Positions 22,791 to 34,390 of a DNA stretch of 64,000 nt are shown piece by piece. The position numbers and the translations under genes were made by a program. Source of the DNA: Tetrastigma voinierianum (lineage: Eukaryota > Streptophyta > Magnoliopsida > Vitales > Vitaceae). The notes below the pieces were generated by a model, which did no database searches, was not told where the DNA came from, and worked only from the letters and a program-made list of their open reading frames with translations. The stretch covers positions 124,001 through 188,000 of the forward strand of contig JAEQBH010007379.1 in assembly GCA_016808115.1 (NCBI GenBank), written 5' to 3'. Every line of letters starts with the position of its first letter. The first letter of the stretch is position 1.

Positions 22791-23935
22791 GCTAGAAACG
22801 AAGCGAGAGTCAGCCCAGAGGCGGTGCATGGACCACGATTGGCCCCAGGAGGAAGCGACGATGCTGGGAGACATGACGGGACGAAGACATCACCCTGAGC
22901 CGAGGCGGGCAATCATGGGAGCGAGGCAGGAGTCTTCAGCAAGAGCTCGGCCGTATGAAGGAGATGGTTAATGGACGCGCCCCAGATACTATGGACACCT
23001 TGGTGTGGCTGAATCACCCTTCACGGTAGAGTTAACTCGCTACCCCCTTCCGACCAAAATTGATGCCACAAGTGGAAGCATTCGATGGAATCAAAGATCC
23101 CGTCGATCACCTCAATACTTACAAAAATCAGATGGAGCTACATAGGTATCAGGACCCTGTGCGATCACGGGGGCTTTGTACCACACTCGAAGGCCAGCCT
23201 TTGCACGGTTTTAATAAATTCCACAGCCGTGATCTCTAATTCGGAGAACTATCCGATTCGTCTCCCACTTCATCGAAGCCAGAACTTACAGGAAGCCGAG
23301 CTATCATCTATTGACCGTCAAGCAGGGCTCGCAAAGAGAGTCGAAATCCTGTAATGCAGATTGACGCCGAGTCCACGAAGATGAACATACACGAAGAAAA
23401 ATTCGCAATGCTGCGTTCATTGTTGTGTTAGGGTGTCGAAGGATCGATGTTTCCATCTCAAAAAACCCTCGAAACAAGCATAGTAGAGGTGCTATAAAAG
23501 CGAGAAGTACATAAACGGCGAAGAAGCCCTTACATCCAAGAAGGAGAGCTCGTCCACCCACAAAGAGAAGAGTGGAACGGATAACGCGGGGGCGAAGCCC
23601 AGACAGCGTTAGTGAAACATCCCCGAAGAAGATGGAGAAACGATCCCAAGGCGTGGAAACCTCGGGGGATGATCTAGGTCCTGCAATTCGAAGGCGACGG
23701 CGTTATTCTCCTGTTGGTTCACCCCCTGCAGCCTCGGTGTCCCACAGGTGCATGCGAAGTGCGGAGCGAGCAATTGCGAGGTGGCGACTCAAATGAAGTC
23801 AAACCCCACGAGAGACAACACCGCTGCGAGTTCCATAGGGACTATGGACATTACCGCGAGACAAGCGTATACATCTAAAGAGAGAAATAGAGTACTTATC
23901 TGACGGAAACCTCCGGCGTTTCATATCTCAGAGGT
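22790..23935 (+). pseudogene. gypsy-2 gag (degenerate)
   Basis: The gag core is readable from about 23060: PQMEAFDGIKDPVDHLN-like residues across frames, then an AWFN-like region, then LTVKQG-like residues near 23310. A basic part follows (frame 23572-23796, with RRRRRYSPVGSPP). The C-terminal HLKREIEYLSDGNLRRFIS near 23870-23925 matches the Tat gag end seen in gypsy-1 at 9160. The cysteine/histidine part before it is eroded. Several frameshifts occur. Confidence 0.78.
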
Positions 23936-24179
23936 CAGACCCGAGAGTCAAACCCGGAACCGGGCCCGAAACAACCGCCTCCTCGGGCGGCTTCAGCGCA
24001 ACAACCCCCTTGGAGAAATTCATGTGATCTCGGGAGGATTAGCGGAGGAGGAGAGTCTAGTTCCATCTGCGCCCAGCATCAGAGATAGCGGAAATAGAAA
24101 TCTGACGGTGTCCAAATTGCAGCGACTCGGCAAATCCGTCATTGACTGGATCTGGAGGGATGCCAACACCCCCATGACG

Positions 24180-24590
24180 ACCCTTTGGTAGTTCGCGCAA
24201 TTGTGGCCAACAAAACAATTCATAGGGTTCTAGTTGATAACGGGAGTTCGGCAGACATTATCTTCGCGTCAGCCTTCGATAAAATGGGCATTAGGAGAGA
24301 AAAAGCGGGCAGATCGGCTTACATCTGGGATTTTCTAGAGAAAAGGTGTTACCTTTGGGCTCAATCCCACTGGTGCTCACCCTGGGAGAGCCCCCTTGCC
24401 AGGCGAGGACAACATCAAGATTTCTCATTGTAAACGCCCCATCAGCCTATAACATGTTGTTAGGAAGACCCTTTCTTAACGCAATAAAAGCCATCCCCTT
24501 CGCATACCACATGATAATCAAATTCCCAACCATACACGGAGTAGGGATGGTTCGAGGAGATCAACGGTGGCAGAATGCTACGACCTCCAT
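24180..24590 (+). pseudogene. gypsy-2 protease (partly intact)
   Basis: An open frame from 24185 reads VVRAIVANKTIHRVLVDNGS and continues SADIIF. The active-site D-N-G-S (about 24236-24247) is intact, unlike that of gypsy-1. A frameshift leads into the second frame (24346-24672), which contains FLIVNAPSAYNMLLGRPFLN and HGVGMVRGDQ, the conserved C-terminal half of the domain. It would cleave the Gag-Pol polyprotein if the frames were joined. Confidence 0.85.
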
Positions 24591-24839
24591 GAAGCGGCGA
24601 TCGACAACATGGATGTGGGCCGGGCTTGACATGTGTGAGGTGCTCACCCGACGAGGCCCTCGAAAGAGCTAGAACCCGTATGTTGGATAATGACCAGAAA
24701 CTATCGCGCCTCATGGCTCCGAAGCTAGCGGAGAAGACCTCAAAAGCCTCACTTACTCAGTTTTGAGGCGAGCAGCGATCTTTGCATGGAAGCGGCGAGA
24801 TATGGAAGAATTGACCCTCACCGTGTACTCATAGGCTGA

Positions 24840-25450
24840 ACACCAGCCAGTCTTTTAAACCGATCAAGCAAAAGCGAAGGAGCTTGCGAAGGCAAAGCCA
24901 TCGAGGAGGTCGACAAACTCCTCCGAGGGCGCGAACGTCGGAGGTCGAATATCCTGAATGGTTAGCTAACGTCATACTCGTCAAAAAAGCAAATGGCAAG
25001 TGGCGACTCTGTATCGACTTCACAGACATAAATAAAGCATGCGAAGGACTGACTTCCGCTGCGAAGGATGGGCCTCATCGTGGGCCTCACAGTAGGTATG
25101 AACTCTCGGTTCATGGAGCGCCTTCTCGGCTACAACGGATGACATAGACCAGAGAGACGAAAGACCTCATTCATCATAGCACAAGGAACCTATTGTTATG
25201 GCGTGCCGTTCGGTTCGAACGAGAGCCACTATCAGAGTTAGTGAAGCCAAAGATGTTCGAGCGGTCGGCACAACAATGGAGGTATACATAGACGACATGC
25301 TGGTAAAATCCACCACAGCCGACCTCCACATCGCCCATCTCACCGAAGCGTTTCAAATCCTAAGAAGTTACAACATTAAGCTAAATGAAATGATGTGCAT
25401 TCGATAATCGTAGGAAAAGTTCTGGGTTTCATAGTAAATGGCTGGGAATT
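24840..25450 (+). pseudogene. gypsy-2 reverse transcriptase (degenerate)
   Basis: An open frame from 24884 contains VEYPEWLANVILVKKANGKW and then RLCIDFTDINKAC, the first RT blocks. The palm region between about 25045 and 25270 is eroded and shortened. The catalytic strand is intact: METVYIDDMLVKS-like residues in the frame at 25276-25404, with YIDD at 25285-25296, followed by HLTEAFQILRSYNIKLN. Frameshifts after 25405 prevent a full domain. This is the only Tat copy in the window that keeps both catalytic aspartates. Confidence 0.87.
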
Positions 25451-26540
25451 AAGGCAAACCCGGACAAGATAAAGGCGATTGTGACATGCGTGTATTTATA
25501 AAAGGAAGTGCGGCGCCTTCTGAGGATTGTGGCTTTAAAGTAGGTTCGTATCGAGCAGAGTGATAAGTTCGGCCTTTCTTGAGAATCTGAAGAAGGCGAG
25601 TGGGATGCAAAGTGTGAAAGGCATTCACGGCATTAAACATACACGAGTTCTCCACCCATTCTAGTAAGTCCTATTGAGAGAGACTCACTCACTTATGTTG
25701 ATGTCGAGACTACTCAACGGTAGCGGTACTCTTCGAGACAAGGCAGATGCGGCGCGATTCTTATTATAGTGAGGCTGAGAGGAGGCGGAAGAGATACCGA
25801 GGATGGAAAAATTAGTGGCGGTAACCGCGGCTCGAGCTCCGCCCTATTTCGGGGCTCACTGTAGAAGTCCCAACGGGAGGTATCCGATGAAGCAAGTTTT
25901 GCCTGAGCCGAAGTCTCGGAGGCGTGAAGTGGGCCATAGAGCTGAGCGAGTTCGATGCTCAGTCTAGACGGAAGCTGCGATAAAAGGACGAGGTCCTAAC
26001 TGACTTTGTCATGGAATTCACCCAGACGGAGACTTGCTCGGACCACTCCTGAAGACTGACCTCCCAATTCGGAAACTCTCGTAGATGGAGCCACGAATGC
26101 GCGAGAAGCGGAGGCAGGGGTCTATCTAACTTCCCCCGAGAAGGAATAGACATTAAATCACGCACTTTCGGATTTGGGTTTCATACTTCCAACAACGGCG
26201 AGTATGGTAGTCATAACCGAGCCTCAACATCACCCATTCATTAGGCGTCGACCTGACTAGAGGTCTCGGTGACTCAGTGGCGGTCGAGCAAATAGAAGAT
26301 ACTTACGAGGCGAAAGTGAAAGGATGATTTTTATACCTCCGAGTTCGGGACATATTAAAGAGATTAGAGTGTTGGTTGGGTCAGAAACTATGTCCCGGAA
26401 GCGAGGAGAGACTCCCGAGCCGTGCCTTGGCCCCAGCCCACGACCTCACGGGAAGACCTCGGTCGACACATCGAATACACAGCGGAACCCTCGATCGATC
26501 TCTATGGCGAGGTGGTTGCCGAATGCAGTCTAAACGACGG
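25451..26540 (+). pseudogene. gypsy-2 RNase H region (highly eroded)
   Basis: The position between RT and integrase and a few weak words are all that supports this: a GRxMKWAIELSEF-like string near 25905-25955, a DFVMEFTQTE-like string near 25997-26030 and a QIEDTYEAK-like string near 26290. Frameshifts are frequent. Some short open frames on either strand here (for example 26376-26699) are shadows or mixtures. Confidence 0.5.
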
Positions 26541-27700
26541 ATGGAGCCCATATGGGATTATATTATGAAGCCAGCCACGGGCGACCGAAAGCGGCTAAGT
26601 AAGGCGAGTGCGGCAAATTTACCAATCACGAGGGAAGCCTCTGCAAGCGATTCTTCACCTTTCCTTAAATGCATCATGAAGAACCAAGTACATCTTTGAG
26701 AGAAGTACACGAGGGCATATGCGAGGGAATCATATGTCGGGCTCGGGCATTAGTAGGAAAAAATCTTGAGGCGAAGTGCTAACGGCCCCTGCAATACTCA
26801 GGCCGACCTGAAGAAATCACGAGAATCTGCCGAGGAGCACGCGAGATCTCGCTCCCAGTCGAGAACCCTTACTTGTCGATCCTAAGCCCTGGCCTTCCAG
26901 CGATGGGGTTTGGACTATCTTTGGGACCCTGCCCGTGGTAAAAGTCAGGTGCAAATTTATAATTGTCGCAGTAGACTACTTCACTAAGTGGGCGGAGCCA
27001 GAGCCATAGCCATAATTCTGGACGGGAGATGCAGCGATTTCATGTGTGACCATCATATGCAGGTTGTAAGAGCCACGGTATCGAGACAACGGAAAAGCAG
27101 TTCGACAACGCCAAATTCAAAGATTTTTGTGCCGAGCTCGAGATCAAAAATTATTACTCATCTCCGGCTTGCACGATCCGATGGGCTGGTAAAATGGCCT
27201 ATCGAGAACCATAAAGCATACGAAGACCAAATTAGAATACCTTAAAGGAAGCTGGGTGAATACCTCACAAGTACTATGGGCCTACGGGCGACACGAGTCG
27301 ACAACGGGAAACCCCATTTACTTGGCTTTTGTATGACGTAGCCCCCGTTGAGGTCGGAATAAAGTCTCCCCAAATCGAGGTTAGCATCGATGGAACCTGA
27401 TGGCGAAGCCCTTAGGTCTAAGCAGATCTCTTAGATGAAAGCGAGCCGATCACAAAAGCGCCGCAGGGGTATCAAGGAAGACGGCGAGGTACTTCTGATG
27501 AAAAGTCAAACTAAGTACATGTCGGGTGGTTTGGTCTTAAAAACACACGGAACGGCGCATGAAAATAGGCCCCATTTGGGAAGCCCTTACATCATATCTC
27601 GAATCGTCAGGCCGGGCAATTATGAGCTCCAGACAGATGAAGGAAAAATCTTACAGCATACATGGAAGGCAGAACATCTTAAGCGTTTCTACCAGTAGGC
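26541..27700 (+). pseudogene. gypsy-2 integrase (degenerate)
   Basis: An N-terminal block with a LREVHEG-like start lies near 26697-26720. The catalytic core shows an AVDYFTKWAEPE-like string near 26968-27005 and NYYSSPA-like residues near 27145-27170. The C-terminal block is well kept in an open frame (27435-27698): GGLVLKTHG, then SPYIISRIVRPGNYELQTDE and HTWKAEHLKRFYQ, ending with a stop at 27696-27698. It matches the gypsy-1 C-terminus (12832-13012). No chromodomain is seen. Confidence 0.83.
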
Positions 27701-28460
27701 ATCGGTTTGTAATGTTAAATAAAGCCTTATCGATTCTTATGTGACAAGTTGAGCGTTCATTGATTATTTAGTTAGACATCTCAAACAGTTCAGATATGTA
27801 AGATACAGTTCATATAAAGTCACTCTTTATTCCAATCGGATTACAATCAGTGATGTCTTCAATTACAATCAGTACAAACAGTTCCTCGATAAAAGGAAAG
27901 GGGGGCGAAAGGAAGACGGGAATGAAAGAAAGAGGAGAAGAGGAAAAGGAGAAAAGAAAAGAGGAAGAAAGATGAGAAAATAAGGGGAAGGAGAAGAAGA
28001 GGAAGAAAAGGAACGAGAAAGCAGAGAGGCATTGTGAGGATGCACCGCCCTCTCAGATGCATTCCACCAGCTTATGACTGAGGAATAACATGACTCCCGT
28101 AAAGGGGAGACTGGGGAAAACCTGACTCCCACAGAGTAGAGCCGAGGCGGGACCGCTTCGGGATCTCTGAGGTAGATCCCATTAAGAACCACCAGACTTC
28201 GATACTTCATCTCACACAGACTCCAGTCACGTACCATAAAAAACCAAAGTAATCAAAATGTAAACTCTTTAGCTATGAAGCCGCCATTTATAAGAGGATC
28301 AAAGCCCTTGGAAACAGCGTGACGCTCGAATTCTCCATCAATCGACATTAAAGGCGTTCGCACCTTTTCCAGAAAGCGGGAATGTGGCTGCGCAGAGTTA
28401 CGCCCGGTTCACATGGATGAGCTGCGCCCAGCGATCGCATCGACAGGCCCTTCCGGTGAC
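27701..28460. other. gypsy-2 post-pol stretch with an A/G-rich tract
   Basis: No gene is recognised. A nearly pure A/G tract runs from about 27893 to 28030. The hydrophobic minus-strand frames across it (28062-27859, 28237-27869) come from that composition. The TCCCATTAAGAACCACCAGACTTC region near 28170 is unassigned. Confidence 0.6.
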
Positions 28461-29330
28461 TCACTTTGACGAGCTCATCTACTCTGCACAAACCCGCATT
28501 TGCCCATCGAAGTCGAACCATTCGGGCTACATTGCCACTCGGTTGGAGCGCCGCTCGGCTAGAATGCCACCAAGGCCCGCGGCGCGGGAGCGAGGCGGCT
28601 CACTTTGACGAGCTCATCTACTGCGCGGGCCATCTTTGCGCCTCGAGTCGGACCCATTTCGGTGCGTTGCCACTCGGTTTGGAACGCCACTGGTGCGAAT
28701 GCCACAGATCGCCGCCCGAGAGGCCAAGCGGCTCACTGACAAGCTCATCTACTGCACAGGCCCTTGTTGCCTCGAGTCGGACATTTCGAGAGTACGGCCC
28801 ACCACTCGTTTGGAACGCCACTCGGCCTGAGCATACTCGGCTAGAATGCCGCAGGCCACGGCGCGAGGGCTAAAGCGGCTCACTTTTGACGAGCTCATCT
28901 ACTGCGCACGAGACCCGCGGCCCACCTCGAGAGTCGAACCGGCTCGGGCTACATTGCCCTTTCGGTTGGAACACCGCACCATTTGGAATGCCACCAAGGC
29001 CACCGCCCGAGGCAACATTTCCTTTGACGAGCTCATCTACTCTGCCGAGCCGGTACCTCGGGAGTCAAACCTTTCGAGTACACATTGCCACTCGGTGGAA
29101 CGCCGCTCAGTTTGGAATGCCACTTTCGGCTAGAAACGCCACTCAATTTGGAGCAGCCACGAGGCCCGGCGCCGGGGAGCCAAGCAACTCACTTTGACAG
29201 TTCGATACACTCGGGTGAGACCACGCTACCTAAGGAGCCATCTCGGTTCGAACGGCTCGGCCAGTAGTGATAACTTCGCTCGGCGAGCTCTTCCTAGAAG
29301 TTCACATGGATGAGCTCGCGACTATTCGCA
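28461..29330 (+). repeat. About 140-bp tandem array in gypsy-2
   Basis: The word CACTTTGACGAGCTCATCTAC, or a close variant, starts units at about 28461, 28600, 28733, 28880, 29029 and 29189. Spacing is 139, 133, 147, 149 and 160 bases. Each unit also holds GGAACGCCACTCGG-like and GAATGCCA words. The array occupies the same slot, between pol and the antisense ORF, as the 24-bp array of gypsy-1, but shares no sequence with it. Confidence 0.88.
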
Positions 29331-29587
29331 TTGGCGAATACGCCAAAAGCAAGTCATGGAAGTCAGGAATCAATACAGCTCATGCGAGTCGTGACGGAGG
29401 CGACCCGCGTTGAGCTGCGCGGAAATAGGTCATGCGACCAAAAAAAAAAATCGATTCGGCACATGTGAGACGGAGTCAGCGAGCCGACTCAGTTTGTGAG
29501 CTCGCCTGCTCTGAGGCCTTATAACTGGAATCGGTCCAGGTCATACAAATTAGCCCACAAAGCCTCGCTTAACACGGTTTGGCGAGC

Positions 29588-32268
29588 TTATTGCTCGGCT
29601 TTCAGACCCCCGATCGGACCATCTGATTTATGAAGAAAAGCGAAAATACTACGGTGAGGGCCCGCGGATGATAAAGAATGCATATTTATTAGAAGAGCTA
29701 CACCATGTCTGAATTTGGGCGAAACAAAAGGAACAGGTGTACATGAAAGAAAAATATAAAGTCGATGCTCAGTAGTGAGAAATGAGTACGAAACCCTGGC
29801 GTGGAGTGGGACAGGGCGATGAAGAGGGAGGCGGGCCCGGCGAGGTGTCGGTTCTTGAGAATAATTAGCATAGAAAGATCCCTCTGCCTCCTCATCACTT
29901 GGGAGATCGAAGTTGAAGTCAGTGCGGGTGAAGCGTTGACTGACATACGCTACTTGAAGGCCAGCGAGCGGCTTGGTCCCTCCCGTCTGCCCAATGACAT
30001 CATCCTCACGGCGACCCAGATATTTCTTTGAGGTGAAGATCCCAGCGCAATCCGCGGCACTCCTCATTCAGTCGCTCCGCCGAATTTACAGCCTCGGAGG
30101 CCTCGCGACGGCCGGTGTCTACTTGACGCCCGGCCTCGGAGACCGAGGCCACGAGGCCACGGCTAGGCTGCGCTACGTACGCCTTCGCCATTGGCGCGCA
30201 GCTCTTCTTGAGACTCCCACGCGGCTTGCCCGGGATGTGAGCTCATCGCAACCGTGAAGCTCGTCTTGGGAAGGCTGCGGCCATCCGGGTCTCGTCGGAT
30301 CATTTAGCGCAACATGGAGCTCACCCCGGACCTTCGGCTCGCCTTGGCCGCCCCATGGCGCGAACCATCCTCTACACTTTCCGCCCGAACACGGCCAGAG
30401 CGCGGTATGCTTTAGATCGAGATTTAAGCCTCTCCACCTCTTCGAGTCGTGCGCTGCCCATTCTTGCGGCTCGGTCACCTCGAGAGAAGAAAGAAATTCG
30501 CCATATAAATCGGGCGATTTTCACATGCTTTGTTTAGTTTGGCCTTATCGGCCCAGGCAACTAAATAGTGGCTACCAACACATCAGCATGGAGGTGACAT
30601 CGACGGGATCAGCTTTGGCGGACACTCTGGGATCACGAGGACTTCTGCAGCTGACCCCACGGAAGGGATAAAGCGAGCCTCATCAACGGCAACGCTTCGA
30701 CCTCCCGAGTCGAGGATCGTGGAGACGGACAAAATTGCTCTGGCAGTTCAGCGTTGAAAGAGTAAAGTCCTCATCTTCGCCAACTTTGACTAAATTTTCT
30801 CTTCAATTCTTCCACCCTTCGAGGAGGTGGCCTAGCACTCTCCGAAGGCTGATTCCAGACGGTAATAGGCATAACCGCCAACGGTTGCTCGACGACTCCA
30901 TCCATAAAATTTTTGCCTTTCTGATGAAGCTTAGAAAGGCGAAGAGCTGGTGACCCGCAGGAGCCTCGACGCGACGGCTGGCAGCTAAGCTCAGGCTTTG
31001 ATGATCCCCGAACGGCAATAGAAGCAGGAGCAGTGCGTCTCGGTGGAGCTTGGTCTTTTAGTTTCGCACTCGGGCTTCCGAGACGGTGCCCCAGTTGGGC
31101 GAAGATCTATCGAAGTAGGGTGGGTACGCGTTGAAAGCTGGGGAGAGTCCCAGCGTGAAGGAGGCAAGGGCACCGAGGCGGAGTGGAGCAGGACCTCAGG
31201 TGGATGGACCAGAATGTCCGTTTTATCATTTCCGTGGGACGAGCGGACATTCCGATACTTGAACCACGACATTATCTTCCAGCATTAAGGTGATCGAGCA
31301 CGGGAGCGTGAGAATAATGCAAATCGAAATCGTGAGCAACCTCACACACAAGTTATGCCGAAAACAAAGCAACACTCATGAAGATTATCGGGGTGGTCGA
31401 GCCCACTTAGGGCGCTGGAGTGTCGTCTTGTCGGAAGGATTATATTCCCAGTTGCGATCGCTCACAAAGAAATAGCGTCCCTTCAACGACCTATGGGAAG
31501 AAGGAAGATCAGAGATCACGGAGGAGCTCCGGGGCGCTGGGTAAGGAAAGCCCTCGGTGGTCTCCTTTAGTCTAAAGATAGAGGAAGCGAGTATACGCTG
31601 GGGATTCGAGCCTACGTCACTAAAAGGCGATAGGCCCACCAAAATACCCGGCCGTTAGGAATCGAGTTGGAAGGACCAGTTTTATTGAAGTGTTGTAGAA
31701 CCCCTTTCATGAAGGGGTGCAGTGGAAAACGAAGACCATTATCAAGGCGACCTCGAAAAGTATACATCCCGAGGCCTGGAGCTACATAAAAAGTCGAGGA
31801 GCGTCGGGGTCCCGTACTCGGGCGCTAAGGGAAGTCGATGCGTTCCGGCAAAGGTAACCCCATATGAAGGACCGACTTTGCTTCGGTCCCGGTCACCGAG
31901 CATGTTGGATGGCGGTTAAGGAGTAATCCGACCCTCGGGATATTTGATAGGTTTATTTTCCCTTTATCCTTATCAAGGGAAGGAGGCGCGAAGCGTTTCG
32001 GGGGGTTCAACCACGGCGAGCGGCGGAAGCATCCTAGCCCGTCGAGCCAGGCAACAAGCGAAGAGTCGCCATGTCGTAAAGAAGAAGAATGCCAGGACCC
32101 ATAATAAAAGCAAACGGTAAAAACGAAATCGATTAATTTAACCACTGCTTTCGTCAAATATGCGATCGAGTAACGAAAAGAGGTAGAGACGCAGTGGTCT
32201 AGAGAATAAGACGGAAGAAGATACAAAAATGCCAGGAAAAGACTCACCGGGACGGACGAGAGAACCAC
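29588..32268 (-). pseudogene. gypsy-2 antisense ORF (degenerate)
   Basis: On the minus strand the pieces run in the same order as in gypsy-1. A start region near 31960 has DKDKGKINLSNI. A block near 31681-31735 reads LRFPLHPFMKGVLQHFNK. A middle with charged, coiled-coil-like stretches follows (about 30480-30010, including LNLDLKHTAL). The acidic end near 29910-29870 reads DFNFDLPSDEEAEG. The HPF...HF pattern is shared with the 16225-16150 block of gypsy-1, and the DFNF...EEAE end with its 14610-14540 region. Frames change several times. The protein's role is unknown; similar antisense ORFs are reported in Tat-lineage elements. Confidence 0.62.
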
Positions 32269-32430
32269 AGCAAATAAGTCTGAGATCGCGAAGAGGTTGA
32301 AGAACCGGAGAAGCGGGACGGAGTGCGCGAAAGAAAGCGAAAAGCGAAGAGGTAGAAGCGGCGCGAAAATCGAGAGTCATCATTATCACAAGACATATGG
32401 CGCGACTAAGCGTTAACTAACTTAACCCAA

Positions 32431-33195
32431 TGATGCGTGGAAGTTACACCGTCTGAGAAAGCGTTATAGCCCTTGCCCGCGTGCACGTACGAGAATTTGA
32501 GAGCGGATAGGGTTTGAAAAATAAGGCTCATGAGCCCACGCCCGGGACCCGAGAAAAGGCCCATTACGTGAGGCCGGCTAGTTAAACCCGAGGAGGAAGC
32601 ACGCCTGGCACTCAGGCCTTTCCTAAAACGACCTCTAGCCTTTTGGGGCCGGCCCGAGAAAAATGTCGGCCGTGGGCCCCGAGAGCCCGATTATGGTAAG
32701 TCTCCCGAGGGATGGGAAAGCGGAATAAATCGATAATATATTATTAGAAAATCCCACCCGTCTCATCAATAAGAGGAAGGCTATCGTAAACTACTCTTTC
32801 TATATCTGTACCCGTCGATATGGACTATAATAAGAAATATCCCATCGATAGGAAGGCTCCTTATCACGTCCGTGGTTGAGTCTGCTCATCTGAGATGGCG
32901 GCGGTGAAGGTGCATAAACACACGCACTCTTAGACGCATACTCGCCATGCAACACATTACGCCCTCTGCGGTCTCTTTTCTCTCGAAGCGGCTTAGGCAT
33001 CGGGCTGACCACGGGCCACGAGCCCTCACCGACCCCACTGCTTTGTTCTTGGAGGGGTGCTACGTCAGAGCATACGATCAACGGTGCAACGATCTGTCTC
33101 GACGGACGATCGGGCGCTTGCATCCCGGCCCTGAACAATCAGAGTCCGGCCCGACCCCACAGCTCTAGCCCGGATTCAGGTTGAAAAAGGCATCA
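32431..33195 (+). repeat. gypsy-2 right LTR (about 765 bp)
   Basis: It ends ...AAAAAGGCATCA at 33195. The best candidate start is TGATGCGTGG at 32431, which pairs with GCATCA at the end. It carries GGCTTAGGCATCGG near 32990 in the same sense as the gypsy-1 LTRs, so it is a proper plus-strand 3' LTR. No clear polypurine tract is seen at 32420-32430, so the start is less certain than the end. Confidence 0.65.
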
Positions 33196-33589
33196 TCAAA
33201 ATATAATATTAAAAAAAACTAATTACAATGTACAAAGAATTTACATATTCCTGTTTCCCAAACATGCCAATAAAGTAAAGCATAATTTTGAAAGAAATGG
33301 ACTCACAAATTCCAACAAATGGAGCCACAATCACTGTTTTCTAAACGTACTAATAAAATATTCTAAAAATCTCCTCCAACTTATTAGTTAATTAAATAAC
33401 CCAATAGTTATTCTAGACCCCTGAAAATAAGTGATCATGAAATTAGTGAGAAGGCATGGATAACAATAATAGCTTCAGTTTCATACACCGATTGATAAGA
33501 TAGCTCACCAAAATAGTGATAAAAATAATGGGAATGTACCTTTGAAATGTATCTAACAGCTTCCAAAAAAACACTCTAGCCGTCAAGCT

Positions 33590-33593
<4 letters not shown>
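33196..33593. other. AT-rich stretch, no gene seen
   Basis: The first 35 bases repeat the 22297-22330 sequence from the other side of gypsy-2. No gene or transposon end is recognised in the rest. Confidence 0.6.

Positions 33594-33651
<58 letters not shown>
33594..33651. repeat. (CT)29 microsatellite
   Basis: An uninterrupted CT run directly before the 137-bp duplication. Confidence 0.97.
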
Positions 33652-33659
<8 letters not shown>

Positions 33660-33925
33660 CAAAATCCTAAAAGAAATGGTCTCTTGTCTTCTCTCTCTCT
33701 CTCTGAAACTCAAAATCCTAAAAGAAATGGTCTCTTGTCTTAGGAAGAGAACTTAAAAACAAGAGATAAGAGAGGCAACGAAATCTCTCATAAACTCAAA
33801 ATCCTAAAAGAAATGGTCTCTTGTCTTCTCTCTCTCTCTGAAACTCAAAATCCTAAAAGAAATGGTCTCTTGTCTTAGGAAGAGAACTGAAAGACAAGAG
33901 ATAAGAGAGGCAACGAAATAGAAAC
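33652..33925. repeat. 137-bp tandem duplication with an inner repeat
   Basis: CATAAACTCAAAATCC starts at 33652 and again at 33789, a period of 137. Within each copy, CTCAAAATCCTAAAAG plus GTCTCTTGTCTT occurs twice around a short CT run. The two copies are almost identical, differing for example at AACTTAAAAA versus AACTGAAAGA. The inner unit also begins and ends in CT runs, which suggests slippage from the adjacent microsatellite. Confidence 0.95.
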
Positions 33926-33939
33926 AGTGGTCCAGGCGA

Positions 33940-34390
33940 TAACACTAGAAGGCCTGGTTCTGGAGGTGTTGTTTGTTATTACTACCATAAGTGTGACCAT
34001 GTGATACGCGATTATAAGAAACGATATAATTGAAATCAGAAATTTCAATCTGCTCATATAACTTCTACTACTGAGGCATCCGATCAGTCAGTTCAGTTCT
34101 CAGCCGCAAAATTAACTAGGTTCTAATTGTATCAGGACTCATTGAGATCTCCATCTACTCCGATTACTGCTATTGCTAAGTCAGGTAACCCGACTAAATG
34201 TCTTGTATCTTCTTCATCTTCCGAATGGGTCATTGACTCTAGAGCCACTATTCACATGACATGTAACTCTAGTCTTTTCTCTACCTTTCAGTCCCAACCT
34301 TCATCATTCACTGTCACTCTGGCAGATGGATCACATTCATGTGTTCTTGGTCAAGCACAATTGTGCCCACTCGATCTATTCCTTTGACAT
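33940..34390 (+). pseudogene. copia-1 gag end and protease (degenerate)
   Basis: A zinc-knuckle relic reads CYYYHKCDHVIRDYK at about 33972-34016. Only the first Cys and the His of the C-x2-C-x4-H-x4-C pattern are kept in place, so metal binding is lost. The protease follows: WVIDSRATIHMT near 34228-34262, where the active-site D-S-G is changed to D-S-R. An open frame (34127-34387) carries the protease and its SFTVTLADGSHSCVLGQ region. Gag would package RNA and protease would process the polyprotein. Both are inactive here. Confidence 0.8.

Larger units (their letters stand above)
22362..33195 (+). mobile_element. gypsy-2, Tat-type element with inverted LTR ends (10.8 kb)
   Basis: Plus-strand gag, protease, RT, RNase H and integrase relics lie in Tat order, followed by a tandem array and an antisense ORF, the same plan as gypsy-1. 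The left end (TGATGCCTTTT) and right end (AAAAAGGCATCA) form inverted termini. About 400 bases of the left end match the reverse complement of the right end, so the left LTR copy faces the wrong way for this gag-pol. All frames are broken. No clean 5-bp target duplication is seen, but both flanks share a 30-base stretch. Confidence 0.8.

Noticed and set aside
27859..28237. Possible membrane protein on the minus strand
   Set aside because: The hydrophobic Leu/Phe/Ser run is the reverse translation of an A/G-rich tract in gypsy-2.
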